From contig NZ_JAUSRE010000005.1 in assembly GCF_030811655.1 (NCBI RefSeq), forward strand, positions 1 through 64,000: a stretch of DNA of 64,000 bases. The letters run 5' to 3'. The stretch is from Pseudarthrobacter enclensis (GTDB lineage: Bacteria > Actinomycetota > Actinomycetes > Actinomycetales > Micrococcaceae). Made by a program: the position numbers and the translations under genes. Positions 36,290-44,685 of this stretch are shown here, one piece after another (position 1 is the first letter of the stretch; the number at the start of each line of letters is the position of its first letter). Under the pieces are notes generated by a model. It saw nothing but the letters and a program-made list of their open reading frames with translations, searched no databases and was not told the origin of the DNA.

Positions 36290-36570
36290 TACCCGGGAAA
36301 CGGGCGGCCGCCCGTGGACGCTCGCCGGGGTCCATTCCCCTCGTCCTGCCGGCGTACCCCGGGCAGCGGCTCCAGGCGGCGGTGGAGCTTCTCCTGGCGA
36401 TCGCGACCGTCTGGATTGCCTTCACCATCCCGACCACTGAAGGGGCCTGGTCCTCGCCCTGGACGTACGCCGGCGGCGCCGCCACCGTGCGACTCATGAT
36501 CACGTACTGGGCACGCGGACTCCCCAAGCCGTTACGAAGGCCGCAGTTCGGTAACGGGGCGGTTGTCTAG
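36235..36570 (+). CDS. uncertain membrane-protein-like frame
   Basis: An open frame of up to 111 codons with one strong hydrophobic segment (LQAAVELLLAIATVWIAFTIP) and a second weaker one. It may be a fragment of a larger membrane protein, because its first 40 codons overlap the integrase remnant in another frame and look non-coding. A start around 36340 is more plausible but none is supported by a ribosome-binding site. After it, 36571-36739 holds no gene I can support. Confidence 0.3.
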   Translation: MQEDHRRESTALGCLPWLIPGKRAAARGRSPGSIPLVLPAYPGQRLQAAVELLLAIATVWIAFTIPTTEGAWSSPWTYAGGAATVRLMITYWARGLPKPLRRPQFGNGAVV

Positions 36571-36739
36571 GCCCGGCGGCCTTGCCGCCCCAACTGGATG
36601 GGCGGAAACTTGCCCTACCGAGTTATGCAGTCAGCCCAACGGTAGCCACCCAGAGCCGGGGCACCATGTGCAACGCTGACCATAACCCGCCATCCAATCT
36701 TCCGCCCGTGCAGCCGGCGCTTCGTCCGACAGTCCCGTC

Positions 36740-36994
36740 ATGAGCACGGCCCAGGCCGTGGCACTGATCTTGGTTGCCGCCTTCGTGTGGGTCGGACTCA
36801 CCCTGGTTGTTCTCCTGACGCTGCGCCGGCGCAGGAAAGGGTCCTCCGCGGTCGCCACGGCTCCCCCATCCCCTGACCCCACCAGCTCCGGGGCGCACAG
36901 GCCGTGGCGGCGGGTCCCGTCCGTGACAGGCCAAAGCCCGGTGCCGCGCCGGCGGTTGAGGCTCCCAAAAGTCCGCCATCCACACCAGCACTAG
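36740..36994 (+). CDS. small single-pass membrane protein (MSTA type)
   Basis: 84 residues: an N-terminal helix (AVALILVAAFVWVGLTLVVL), an RRRRKG stop-transfer and a Pro/Ser/Arg-rich tail. Its start resembles the 76-residue protein at 46403-46633 (MSTxxxxAxxLxxAFxW...TLxxL), which suggests the two are distant relatives. The next gene, also a small membrane protein, starts nine bases after its stop. Function unknown. Confidence 0.55.
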   Translation: MSTAQAVALILVAAFVWVGLTLVVLLTLRRRRKGSSAVATAPPSPDPTSSGAHRPWRRVPSVTGQSPVPRRRLRLPKVRHPHQH

Positions 36995-37003
36995 GGAGCA
37001 ATC

Positions 37004-37225
37004 ATGGATACCGGGACGATCCTCGGGTACGCTGCCAGCTACATCGCAGCCATGGGAGGCATATTCCTCCTCTACCTGCCGGTCATCGTTTTGCTCGTCG
37101 CCCTGCTCATTGCCGGCGGGGTTCTGCAGTTGGTGCTGCTGCCGTTTATCGCCCTGGTCAAGAGGTTCCGGCACCGGCCCGCGCCGGACCTGGACGCCTC
37201 CTGGCTCCTTGACGGCAGGAGGTAG
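37004..37225 (+). CDS. small membrane protein (MDTG type)
   Basis: 73 residues. Two hydrophobic stretches (ILGYAASYIAAMGGIFLLYL and VIVLLVALLIAGGVLQLVLL) then LPFIALVKRFRHRP and a tail ending SWLLDGRR. GGGAGCAATC precedes the ATG. A second, 5'-truncated copy of this protein lies at 44686-44865. The gene is paired with the preceding small membrane gene. I do not recognise a named family. Confidence 0.68.
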   Translation: MDTGTILGYAASYIAAMGGIFLLYLPVIVLLVALLIAGGVLQLVLLPFIALVKRFRHRPAPDLDASWLLDGRR

Positions 37226-37336
37226 CAGACCCCCCTCCCTGAGACTGCGAGCTCGACATGCAGCCCGTGTCCGTCGGTCAGATACCAGAGGGGTGAACTG
37301 CTACACACGCGGGGCCCCTTGTGGAATCATGCGGGC

Positions 37337-37753
37337 ATGGGACTTCCAGAGGACCCGGACAGGCCGCCGTTGGAGCATTATGGTGCCCTGGCACACGACC
37401 CCGATGAGACGGAACAACAAGAGGCACTCAGGCGACGCCTGGTCGAATTCGTCCAGACCGCCCAGGACCGTGGCATCCATCCCCTGCCACTCGAGACCTA
37501 CAGCGCCCATCGAAGGTACCGGTCTTCGGTCTTCGGCTGGGTCTTGTTTCCCGGCACAGGCCTGGCTGTCGGTACCGACGCGGAACTGTACCGGCTGCAT
37601 CTGGAGGGCGGATTGACCCGCAATAAAGCGCCTGTTCGTGAGAACTGGATCCGCAACTCCTACTGGCTCGGCTGGTCCTCCCGATGGGTCACGCTGAACG
37701 AGATGCTTGTCGACGCCGTCGCCCGGGGCACAAGCCATCTCCTGCCCTATTAG
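37337..37753 (+). CDS. hypothetical cytoplasmic protein
   Basis: 138 residues from ATG 37337. It has no signal or membrane segment. Visible features are an acidic helical start (DETEQQEALRRRLVEFVQTA), and a conserved-looking core (YRSSVFGWVLFPGTGLAV, TDAELYRLHLEGGL, WIRNSYWLGWSSRW). Codon use is normal for the region. I do not recognise it. The following 150 bases up to the IS remnant show nothing I can name. Confidence 0.55.
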   Translation: MGLPEDPDRPPLEHYGALAHDPDETEQQEALRRRLVEFVQTAQDRGIHPLPLETYSAHRRYRSSVFGWVLFPGTGLAVGTDAELYRLHLEGGLTRNKAPVRENWIRNSYWLGWSSRWVTLNEMLVDAVARGTSHLLPY

Positions 37754-37906
37754 ACGAGTGCGCCTCAGCCTGACTGCGAAAATGGTGGCGGTTCCGCTAG
37801 GAATACGCAACCATCTTGACTGTCTTAATATCAGTAGGCTTAGGATGTTGTCGGTCGGATGGGGATCCGGTTGCGAGGGGAATGAAAAGGGTGCGCTCAG
37901 CGAATG

Positions 37907-37962
37907 AACTGCTCCCCGGAAGTTGGACTGAGAAATTCAGTTCCGACCCCCGGGGAGCAGTT
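37907..37962. repeat. inverted repeat at the left end of an IS remnant
   Basis: AACTGCTCCCCGG (37907-37919) and its exact complement CCGGGGAGCAGTT (37950-37962) flank 30 bases. It lies just before the IS3-type orfA remains and probably marks the element's left end or its leader hairpin. Confidence 0.65.
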
Positions 37963-38450
37963 TTATGCGTTGATCCAGTTCATTGTCCGAGGACCAGCGC
38001 GAGGCCGCTGTAGCGTGTTTTGAGAAGGGCATCGCAGACAATGCGACCGCCAGCTTGCTGGGCGTGGCCCGCTCGCCGGTCATCTTTATCGGCGATGTAG
38101 GATCTATGGCCGGGGAGCGCTGATGACTAAGCCGACAAAGCGTGCGTTACTCGTTTGAATCCAAGTTCGCGTTGGTTGAGCGCTTAGCCGCGGGTGAGAC
38201 TGCGCAGGATCTCGCCTCAGAAGCCGGTTTATCGTCGCCCAAACTTCTCGAAACGTGGGCTCCCGCATACCGCCGGGAAGGGCCGGATGCTCTACGTCCC
38301 GAGGCCAAAGGAAGACCCGGGAAGCCCGATGCCTTGCCCCCCAGTGGAGCCACCCGAACTGGAACGACTTCGCCGGGAGAACGAACACCTGCTGGCTGAA
38401 GTGGCTTACTTGGGAAAATTGCGGGCCTTGAGGGCGCAAGAACGACGGTC
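37907..38450 (+). mobile_element. decayed IS3-family element (orfA remnant only)
   Basis: The sequence encodes pieces of the IS3-type transposase A protein in three frames. First HTH: LSEDQREAAVACFEKGIADN (from about 37980). Then MTKPTKR (38123-38143), which shifts by one base (extra G at 38144) into RYSFESKFALVERLAAGETA and LASEAGLSSPKLLETWAPAY. A second shift in the CCCCCC run near 38340 restores ELERLRRENEHLLAEVAYLG. There is a stop early in the first part too. No orfB catalytic domain follows. The sequence breaks at about 38450 into an unrelated gene read from the other strand. Confidence 0.75.
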
Positions 38451-38707
38451 GAAGGAGGTGCGTCCGTTGCCGGAGTTCCGGATGTAGATGTTCATCCGCT
38501 CTCCCGTGCCCGTCGACATCGGCCCGCTGATGCAGAAGTAGTCCCGGTTCCCGGACGGGGGCACGATCTGATCGACAGTGCCCGTGTAATCCCAGGTCTG
38601 ATGACGCCCGTCGGCTGGCCGGGGCTGGCGTCCGCTGCCTGCGGGGCGAAGACGGTCACCGCTGCCAGGGCTGCGGCCGCTGCCGACGCTCTCCGGACTC
38701 TGTTGAC
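38445..38707 (-). pseudogene. broken exported-protein gene cut by the IS remnant
   Basis: On the minus strand AGGAGG is followed six bases later by GTC at the place of a start codon, then NRVRRASAAAAALAAVTV and FAPQAADA, a convincing Sec signal. After SPGQPTGV a one-base frameshift near 38600 leads into QTWDYTGTVDQIVPPSGN and RDYFCISGPMSTGTGERMN, which continues to the IS junction. The start has therefore probably mutated from GTG to GTC, the frame is shifted and the 3' end is lost. Family unknown; a small secreted protein. Confidence 0.6.
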
Positions 38708-38843
38708 GGTGTTCCTCCTGCTGGCTGATCGCTTCCGTTCCGGCCGTGACCGGAACACGTGCCCCAACTGTCCCAACACACCGAAACCGCGGCTAGGGAC
38801 GAAAGTCACCGGTGCCCCTCGCGATGATGCATCACGCCGATGT

Positions 38844-39154
38844 CTACGCATGCTCGGAGCTGTTCGCTTCCCCGCGTCCGCCCTTTTGCAGTGCCAGTCG
38901 TAACCTCGAGGAGTTCATGGTGTCCGCCAGAAGCTTGGTGAAGATACGCTCCGTGGCTTTCTCGATGGCGGTCTGGAAGTGTTCGGCGAGGCCTCTGAGC
39001 GCCATCAGCGGGTTCTCACCTCTCTCCCCCGCGACTTAGAGACCTGCCAGGCGATGGCGTCAGAGGCCCGATCGGCCGCCTCGTCTAATCGCTTCCCCGT
39101 CACCCTGGCCAGCGGCCCGAAGTCCAGGTCCTCGCTCATGTCCAGAGGTGACAT
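38844..39154 (-). pseudogene. frameshifted gene remnant of unknown function
   Basis: From ATG 39154 the minus strand reads MSPLDMSEDLDFGPLARVTG then KRLDEAADRASDAIAWQVSK. Near 39010 the frame is lost, but a one-base shift recovers ENPLMALRGLAEHFQTAIEK and ATERIFTKLLADTMNSSRL down to a stop at 38844. The helical, well-formed sequence in both parts suggests a real gene with one frameshift. I do not recognise it. Confidence 0.4.
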
Positions 39155-39193
39155 CAGGAGTTCCGGGTCGACCAGGAGGCTCCAGCCCACAGG

Positions 39194-39424
39194 CCGCGCC
39201 GGAGTCGATCCGTGGCTGGCAACCATCAGCACCCCGACCGTCGACCGGCACGTGGCCACCGTTCCGTACGTCGGACAGGCTATCCCGGTCCTCCGCCAAC
39301 CCATTGTCCTGAATGTGCTTATGTACGGGGCGCCGGCGGTGCTGGTGGTCACCATGCTGGCGGGGATTTGGCGGAAGAGCCCCGTGGACCCCGAAGCCGG
39401 GGAAAGCCGAACTCCGCGCGCATG
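39194..39424 (+). pseudogene. possible C-terminal fragment of a signal peptidase I-like protein
   Basis: The frame reads PWLATISTPTVDRHVATVPY then VGQAIPVLRQPIVLNVLMYG and a hydrophobic helix (APAVLVVTMLAGIW). The spacing of a beta strand, a VPxxG turn and a terminal membrane helix recalls the end of actinobacterial/archaeal-type S26 signal peptidases. The catalytic part is absent, and the upstream frame is antisense to another remnant. Confidence 0.32.
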
Positions 39425-39624
39425 ATCAACGGTCTTTACCTTCAGAAGATCCATGACCTGGGACGGGACCTGAACAGCCCCCACATCGCCGTCCGGTTCC
39501 TCTCCAACTTTCTGGGAATGCTCCCCCATCGGCTGGTGCGCATCCAGTCGGCGGTCGCCGCATGGAAGGCGCCAATGACGCAGTCTGGCAGGTAGGCCTG
39601 GACCCACCTGCCAACCTGGACTGA
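39422..39624 (+). pseudogene. Hpt-domain-like fragment with a frameshift
   Basis: From ATG 39422: LYLQKIHDLGRDLNSPHIAV then RFLSNFLGMLPHRLVRIQSA, resembling the first helices of small histidine phosphotransfer-like proteins of Micrococcaceae. The frame then ends at 39595. Shifted by one base, the sequence continues MEGANDAVWQVGLDPPANLD to a stop at 39624. The later helices are missing. Confidence 0.4.
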
Positions 39625-39634
39625 GCGGGTCGGC

Positions 39635-41197
39635 CTACTTGGTTCCGAGGAAGATTGGGTTGGTGAGTGCGGCCATGGGGCCGAGCAGCAGCGTCGTGCC
39701 CATGTTGGTGCCGTTGCTGGCCGTGCCGTCGGTCATGGGGTGGCGCACCTCAGCCCGGACGTAGGCGGAGAGCTGGGCGGTGGTGATCCATGTGTGGGTG
39801 CCCTGGCCGGACGCCGGGAGCGTGGCTTGCTGGGTTTGCCCTTCGTCGGTGATGATCCGGATGACACCGTTGGGCACGCCGCTGACGTTGATGCTGACGG
39901 TCACCGGGGTGTCGGCTTTGACGTCGAGCCGCTCCCCGACTCCTGCTTTCCGGCCGCCTGCGGCGACGGTGAAGTCCAGGGAGATGTTGGCGGACTCGGC
40001 GATCCAGGTGCGGCCGTTGCGGATGCCGTCCAGGACTGCGTCGTGGGAGAGTGCCGCGGCGTTGACGACGTTGTGCGGCAGGCCGACGACCTGGGGCTCG
40101 CTGTGGGCGTCACTGTTGCCCATGGCAGGGACCCAGCGGCCGCCGGTGCGCACCGAATTGGCGAGCATGGAGTCCCAGGTGTTGATGGCATACTCGTCGT
40201 CAGCCGTCCATGGTCCGGTCCAGACTTCGACGGCGTCAGCATCGTCGTAGCCGAACTTCCAGCGGCACGCGACGTACGGGCAGTAGGGGTGGGCGGGGAC
40301 GACGAGGCCGCCGGAGGCGTGGATGTGCTGGGCCTCCTGCTCGAAGCCCTTGTCACGGGCACGGTAGCGCCAGTCGATCCAGTCGCCAGGTTCTATGCCC
40401 AGTGCGAGGTAGTGGCCGTTGCGGGTGGTGACCTCCTCGCCCGTGAGGATGAGGAGGTCCTCGCCGGCCAGCGGCCCCCACACGCCATGCGAGGCGGGAG
40501 TGTTGTGGTCGGTGCTGATCATGAAGTCGAGTTTCGCTGCCCTAGCGCCGGCAGCCACCTCGGCAGGGGTGCGCTTGCCGTCCGAGTAGATGGTGTGCAG
40601 GTGTGCGTCGCCGCGGTACCAGCCGGCGCTCTTGCCGGTGACCTGCTTGGGCGGGTACTGGGGGCGGAACGGGGTGCCGTCGGGTCCGTACTCGAGGGTG
40701 ACATTGACGGTGTAGTCCATGCCCTGCTCAGACACTTGGTAGGGGCCCAGGGCGATGTTCCAGGTGCCTTTCCCGACCGGACCGGGCAGGTAGCCGGGGG
40801 TGGCTTCGGCGGCACTGATAAAGAACTCGGTGCGGAAACCGCCGGACCAGCCGCGGAAACCCTTCCCGGCAAGCTCGGTGCCCTTCTCGTCGAAGACGCC
40901 GATGTCGCAGGCGTTGGACAGCAGCCCCGGAGTGACAGTCGGCTTGCTGTAGCTGTAGGATACGCTGATCTTGTTGACGCCGGCAGGAATCTCAACCGGC
41001 AGGTATACAAAGTCGGCTGCTCCCGGATCCAGATGGCCGGTGATTGTCCGGGTCCTGCTGGCGCCGGTATCGGCAGCGGCAAAAGACACGGGGGCAAGGG
41101 TCACGGCAGCGCCGGCCAGCGCGGCGGCGAGGAATCCGCGGCGGGAAGGGGACAGGAAGACACTTTCAGCCTCGTGGGCTTTACATGGTGAAGTCAC
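39635..41197 (-). CDS. Tat-exported CehA/McbA-type PHP-domain metallohydrolase
   Basis: 520 residues. The N-terminus carries a twin-arginine signal (SPSRRGFLAAALAGAAVTLA, Arg19-Arg20). A beta-rich domain (about 45-185) is followed by a PHP-type metal site: GDAHLHTIYSDGKRTP, MISTDHNTPASHG, LTGEEVTTRNGHYLALG, VPAHPYCPY and GNSDAHSEP. A C-terminal beta domain ends the protein. CehA and McbA are carbaryl hydrolases of this family, and other members are phosphoesterases. The native substrate here is unknown. The only possible start is GTG 41197. It is the one large intact gene in the accessory zone. Confidence 0.87.
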   Translation of the reverse strand: MTSPCKAHEAESVFLSPSRRGFLAAALAGAAVTLAPVSFAAADTGASRTRTITGHLDPGAADFVYLPVEIPAGVNKISVSYSYSKPTVTPGLLSNACDIGVFDEKGTELAGKGFRGWSGGFRTEFFISAAEATPGYLPGPVGKGTWNIALGPYQVSEQGMDYTVNVTLEYGPDGTPFRPQYPPKQVTGKSAGWYRGDAHLHTIYSDGKRTPAEVAAGARAAKLDFMISTDHNTPASHGVWGPLAGEDLLILTGEEVTTRNGHYLALGIEPGDWIDWRYRARDKGFEQEAQHIHASGGLVVPAHPYCPYVACRWKFGYDDADAVEVWTGPWTADDEYAINTWDSMLANSVRTGGRWVPAMGNSDAHSEPQVVGLPHNVVNAAALSHDAVLDGIRNGRTWIAESANISLDFTVAAGGRKAGVGERLDVKADTPVTVSINVSGVPNGVIRIITDEGQTQQATLPASGQGTHTWITTAQLSAYVRAEVRHPMTDGTASNGTNMGTTLLLGPMAALTNPIFLGTK

Positions 41198-41406
41198 CGC
41201 CCGAGTCTCACGATGCGGACTGAACGGCAGGTGGCCTGGTGGCTAACAGGGACTGAACCGCGGTGATTAATTGATAGCCGCATGGCAGTTGCGGAGTTGC
41301 GGGCAACGCTGCGAAGTCGCCGGACTACTTGCTATCCGGAACCTAAGCATGCTTACTATAGATAAAGCCGACAACGAACGGCTGCCGAACCAGAGGAGGA
41401 AGCACC

Positions 41407-41580
41407 ATGGGACTGGGCGACAAGATTGACAATGCTGCCGAGAAGGCGGGCGGCAAGGCCAAGGAAGCTGCCGGCGCAGCCAGCGGCGATGAGAACCTGC
41501 GGGCCGAGGGTCAGGCGGACCAGGCCAAGGGTGACCTGAAGCAGGCCGGCGAAAAGGTCAAGGACGCCTTCAAGCACTGA
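41407..41580 (+). CDS. CsbD family stress protein
   Basis: 57 residues, too short for many gene finders. MGLGDKIDNAAEKAGGKAKE through GQADQAKGDLKQAGEKVKDA is the repeated Lys/Ala/Gly/Asp-rich pattern of CsbD-like proteins. These are general-stress proteins (SigB-regulated in Bacillus) with intrinsic disorder. GAGGAGGAAGCACC is a strong ribosome-binding site. Function is unproven in any species. The 200 bases upstream hold no other gene; a TACTAT at 41354-41359 may be its -10. Confidence 0.88.
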   Translation: MGLGDKIDNAAEKAGGKAKEAAGAASGDENLRAEGQADQAKGDLKQAGEKVKDAFKH

Positions 41581-41685
41581 CGGGTATTTGCGGGAAGGGC
41601 GCGCTCAGCGAACGGGGCGCGCTCTTCCCATGCATTCCCGCCTGGACCACTTGACCGCTCCCCTTGGCGGACCTACAGTCCCTTC

Positions 41686-42408
41686 ATGGCTGGCAGGCAG
41701 GGGTTATTGCCGCAGGGCGTTGTCTTGGTACATGGCATGTGGGGTGTGCCGGAAGACTGGACATGGGTCCGGCGTGAACTTGAAGAGCACCAGCCCAACC
41801 TGCAGGTGCTTGCACCGGACCTTCCCTCGCACCGCTCGCCCGAAGCCGGTCTGCTTGAGGACGCTGACGAGGTCCGGAGGGCCATCGAGGCAAGCCCGGC
41901 GCCCACCGTCGTCGTCGGCTGGTCCTATGGCTGTGATGTTGTCGGAATTGGCGCCCACGGCATGCCGAACGTGAGCCACCTCGTATATGTTTCCTCGCCT
42001 CCCTTGAAGGGGCAACCCGAAGTCCGTGATGCGCGCTGGGTGGATGCGATGGACCATATGCTCCGGGACGAGTACGGCCGGTTCGCTTTGGACGGCGACT
42101 GGTGGCTCAGCCAGGATGAAGCCGGATCACGGCTCCCGGACGAGGTGCGTGCCTTCCTGAGAGGTCACCCACGCAGATTTGTCACCAAAAAGACCCGCAG
42201 CGATCCTGTCCCCGCTCAGGCATGGGCGGAAATTCCCACGACCGTCCTCCTCGGTCTCCGGGACAACCTGACGGGGCAGGAGCAGAGGGCATGGGCACGC
42301 GAGGCTGTCGCGGACGTCCGGGACATCGACACCGACCACTTCATGCTGTTCAACCGCCCCGATGTTGTTGCGGAAGTGATCCTCGAAGAAGCTCTTCCGT
42401 TCCAATAA
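41686..42408 (+). CDS. alpha/beta hydrolase
   Basis: 240 residues. The oxyanion strand VVLVHGMWGVPEDW is followed by the nucleophile elbow VVVGWSYGCDVVG (Ser in GWSYG), an acid in LLGLRDN and the catalytic His in DTDHFMLFN. The size and pattern recall the small esterase/salicylate-esterase-like group. Substrate unknown. ATG 41686 has no close ribosome-binding site, but no other start fits. Confidence 0.87.
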   Translation: MAGRQGLLPQGVVLVHGMWGVPEDWTWVRRELEEHQPNLQVLAPDLPSHRSPEAGLLEDADEVRRAIEASPAPTVVVGWSYGCDVVGIGAHGMPNVSHLVYVSSPPLKGQPEVRDARWVDAMDHMLRDEYGRFALDGDWWLSQDEAGSRLPDEVRAFLRGHPRRFVTKKTRSDPVPAQAWAEIPTTVLLGLRDNLTGQEQRAWAREAVADVRDIDTDHFMLFNRPDVVAEVILEEALPFQ

Positions 42409-42466
42409 CACCAAGCAGATCCGCCATATGTCCGCAGCAGCCCGGAACCAGGTCGGGCCACCCGGT

Positions 42467-42928
42467 TCACGCGAGACGCGACTTCACGATCTCGCTGACG
42501 GCCTTGCCGTCGAAGCGGCCGCCAATCCTCGGTGTCACCAATTTCATGACTGCACCCATGGAGCGCATCGTCAGCGCGGCGCCGTCCGTTCCCAATTCCG
42601 CAATGACCCCATCGACGATTTCCTCGGCTTCCGGGCGGGTCAAGGCCCTGGGCAGGTACGCCTCAATGACCTCAGCTTCCGCAATTTCGGCCTGCGCCCG
42701 GTCCTGGTGGCCTGCGGCCGAGTAGGTGGCTGCGGTGTCGCGCCGCTTGGCGGCCTCCTTCTGCAGCAATGCCGTGACCTGGAGATCATCAAGGTCCACC
42801 GGAGTCCTGCCGGACTTCTCGCGCGTTTCGATTTCACCCAGAACGTTGCGCACCGTGGTCAGGGCGACCTTATTGCCGGCTTTCATGTGCACGACGACGT
42901 CGCCCTTCAACTTTTCCTTCAATGACAT
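42467..42928 (-). CDS. GatB/YqeY domain-containing protein
   Basis: 153 residues: MSLKEKLKGDVVVHMKAGNK, then RTPVDLDDLQVTALLQKEAA and a C-terminal SMGAVMKLVTPRIGGRFDGK. This is the YqeY family, matching the tRNA-binding tail of GatB. Stand-alone members may bind tRNA or assist amidation. GGAGCGAAAGC precedes ATG 42928. The longer open frame upstream lacks a site. Confidence 0.94.
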   Translation of the reverse strand: MSLKEKLKGDVVVHMKAGNKVALTTVRNVLGEIETREKSGRTPVDLDDLQVTALLQKEAAKRRDTAATYSAAGHQDRAQAEIAEAEVIEAYLPRALTRPEAEEIVDGVIAELGTDGAALTMRSMGAVMKLVTPRIGGRFDGKAVSEIVKSRLA

Positions 42929-43051
42929 GCTTTCGCTCCGTTCTTCCCAGTAACCGGTGGTGTTGCGCACCCGGGGCGGCCGGACCGCCATCTTCATAGG
43001 CTAGTTTGGAAATCCAGCGGCCCGGACTTCCGGGCCCGAAAGGAGCACCGG

Positions 43052-44659
43052 GTGGACAGCACGGCAGGCAAATGGTTCCTCAACCACGCTGAGCGGGGAA
43101 ATCCTGCGTCCGCCATCCAGTCTCGGGATGCAGGGACAGCGTCCTGGTCAGAGGGAAACCTGGTGCGTCCCCTGGTTCATGGTGCAACGTACTTCTCCCG
43201 GTTGCATGCGGAGCTCCGGGACCTGAAGGCAGGAGACCGGGTCTGGTTCACGGACTGGCGGGGCGACGCCGACGAGAAGCTCGAGGATGGGGGCCCCACC
43301 ATCGGCGGTTTGCTTGCCGGCCTGGCCAGGTCCGGGGTGGAAGTGCGTGGCCTTGTCTGGAGATCCCATGGCGAACGCGTCTCGGCCCCGATCAGCGGGC
43401 GCTCCAACGAACTCCTCAGCCGCAAGATCAACGATGCCGGCGGTGAGGCATTGCTGGATCAGCGCGTGCGTCTCTTCGGCTCCCATCACCAAAAACTGGT
43501 GGTGATCCGCCGCCGCGACGATCCCTCCCGCGACGTCGCCTTCGTGGGGGGAATCGACCTGTCACACAGCCGCAGGGACGATTCCCGGCATTCGGGTGAC
43601 CCCCAGGCGGTGACGATGGATCCGCACTACGGGCAGACACCACCGTGGCATGATGCGGCCCTTGAACTCCGTGGTCCCGTAGTGGCTGACGTGCTGGCCG
43701 TGTTCGCGGAACGGTGGAACGACCCCCACCCGCTGGACCGGCACACGCCTTACCGGATGCTGTTGCAGCGGCTGGCCCGGATGCCACGGCACCCCAATCC
43801 TCTCCCGGAGGCCGCTCCCCCACCGCCGCCGGCCGGCCCGCACGCCGTGCAACTGCTGCGCACTTACGGAATGAAGCATCCGCCCTTCCCGTTCGCACCG
43901 CAGGGCGAGCGGAGCATCGCCCGTGCATATGCCAAGGCTTTCGCCCAGGCCCGGTCGCTCATCTACATCGAGGACCAATATCTGTGGTCCATGGAGGTGG
44001 CAAGCGGAATTGCAGCCGCGCTCGAGAACAACCCTGCCCTGCACGTGATCATTGTGGTGCCCAGGTACCCGGACTCCGACGGGCCCGTGGGCGGGCCTCC
44101 CCGCCGGCTGGGGCAATTGCGCGCTCTCAGCCTGCTTCGACGGGCAGCGCCGGACAGGGTGGGTGTGTTCAACCTTGAAAACAGTGAGGGAACGCCCATC
44201 TATGTCCACGCCAAAATCTGCATCATCGACGACACCTGGTTCACCTGCGGATCAGACAACTTCAACCGCCGGTCCTGGACCACTGACAGCGAGCTCACAT
44301 GCGCTGTGATGGACACCGCGGCCTCCGGGCTGACGGGTGATGGCAACGGTGCCCAGCCCTCCCAACCTCTCGCCAGGGAGTTGCGGCTCCAGCTCTGGGC
44401 CGAACATCTCGGCCTGGATTACGACGATCCCAGGCTCCAGTCGGGCCAGGGCCAACTCGAGCTCTGGCACAGCACCGCGGAAGCCCTGGACCAGTGGCAC
44501 CGCACCGGTCGCCGGTCAACCCGCCCAGCCGGACAAGTCCGGCACCACACCCCAAGTCCGGTAGGGCACTTCCAGCGCCTTTGGGCCGATCCAATCTACC
44601 GGTTCATTGTCGATCCGGATGGCCGGCCCCGGAAGCTGCGTGGCACCTCCCGGTTCTAG
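43052..44659 (+). CDS. phospholipase D family protein
   Basis: 535 residues with two HKD half-sites: SHHQKLVVIRRRDD (His146, Lys148) followed by AFVGGIDLSHSRRD, and YVHAKICIIDDTWFTCGSDN with NRRSW. These form one PLD active site using a phosphohistidine intermediate. There is no signal or N-terminal membrane helix, unlike cardiolipin synthases, so it is probably cytosolic or peripheral. It may act on phospholipids, or on other phosphodiesters. GTG 43052 is preceded by GAAAGGAGCACCGG. Confidence 0.92.
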   Translation: MDSTAGKWFLNHAERGNPASAIQSRDAGTASWSEGNLVRPLVHGATYFSRLHAELRDLKAGDRVWFTDWRGDADEKLEDGGPTIGGLLAGLARSGVEVRGLVWRSHGERVSAPISGRSNELLSRKINDAGGEALLDQRVRLFGSHHQKLVVIRRRDDPSRDVAFVGGIDLSHSRRDDSRHSGDPQAVTMDPHYGQTPPWHDAALELRGPVVADVLAVFAERWNDPHPLDRHTPYRMLLQRLARMPRHPNPLPEAAPPPPPAGPHAVQLLRTYGMKHPPFPFAPQGERSIARAYAKAFAQARSLIYIEDQYLWSMEVASGIAAALENNPALHVIIVVPRYPDSDGPVGGPPRRLGQLRALSLLRRAAPDRVGVFNLENSEGTPIYVHAKICIIDDTWFTCGSDNFNRRSWTTDSELTCAVMDTAASGLTGDGNGAQPSQPLARELRLQLWAEHLGLDYDDPRLQSGQGQLELWHSTAEALDQWHRTGRRSTRPAGQVRHHTPSPVGHFQRLWADPIYRFIVDPDGRPRKLRGTSRF

Positions 44660-44685
44660 TCAACGCGCGAACGGTTCAGGCTTGA

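Noticed and set aside
36623..37174. Minus-strand frame of 183 codons
   Set aside because: Complement of the two small membrane-protein genes; the plus-strand frames are supported by a second copy at 44.7 kb.
37907..37962. Hairpin as a rho-independent terminator
   Set aside because: The arms are 30 bases apart and only a short TTTT follows; its place before orfA fits an IS end better.
38601..38903. Plus-strand frame of 100 codons
   Set aside because: It is the complement of the broken secreted-protein gene; the minus-strand reading has a ribosome-binding site and signal sequence, this one has neither.
39740..41191. 483-codon plus-strand open frame
   Set aside because: Antisense to the PHP hydrolase, whose metal motifs are intact.
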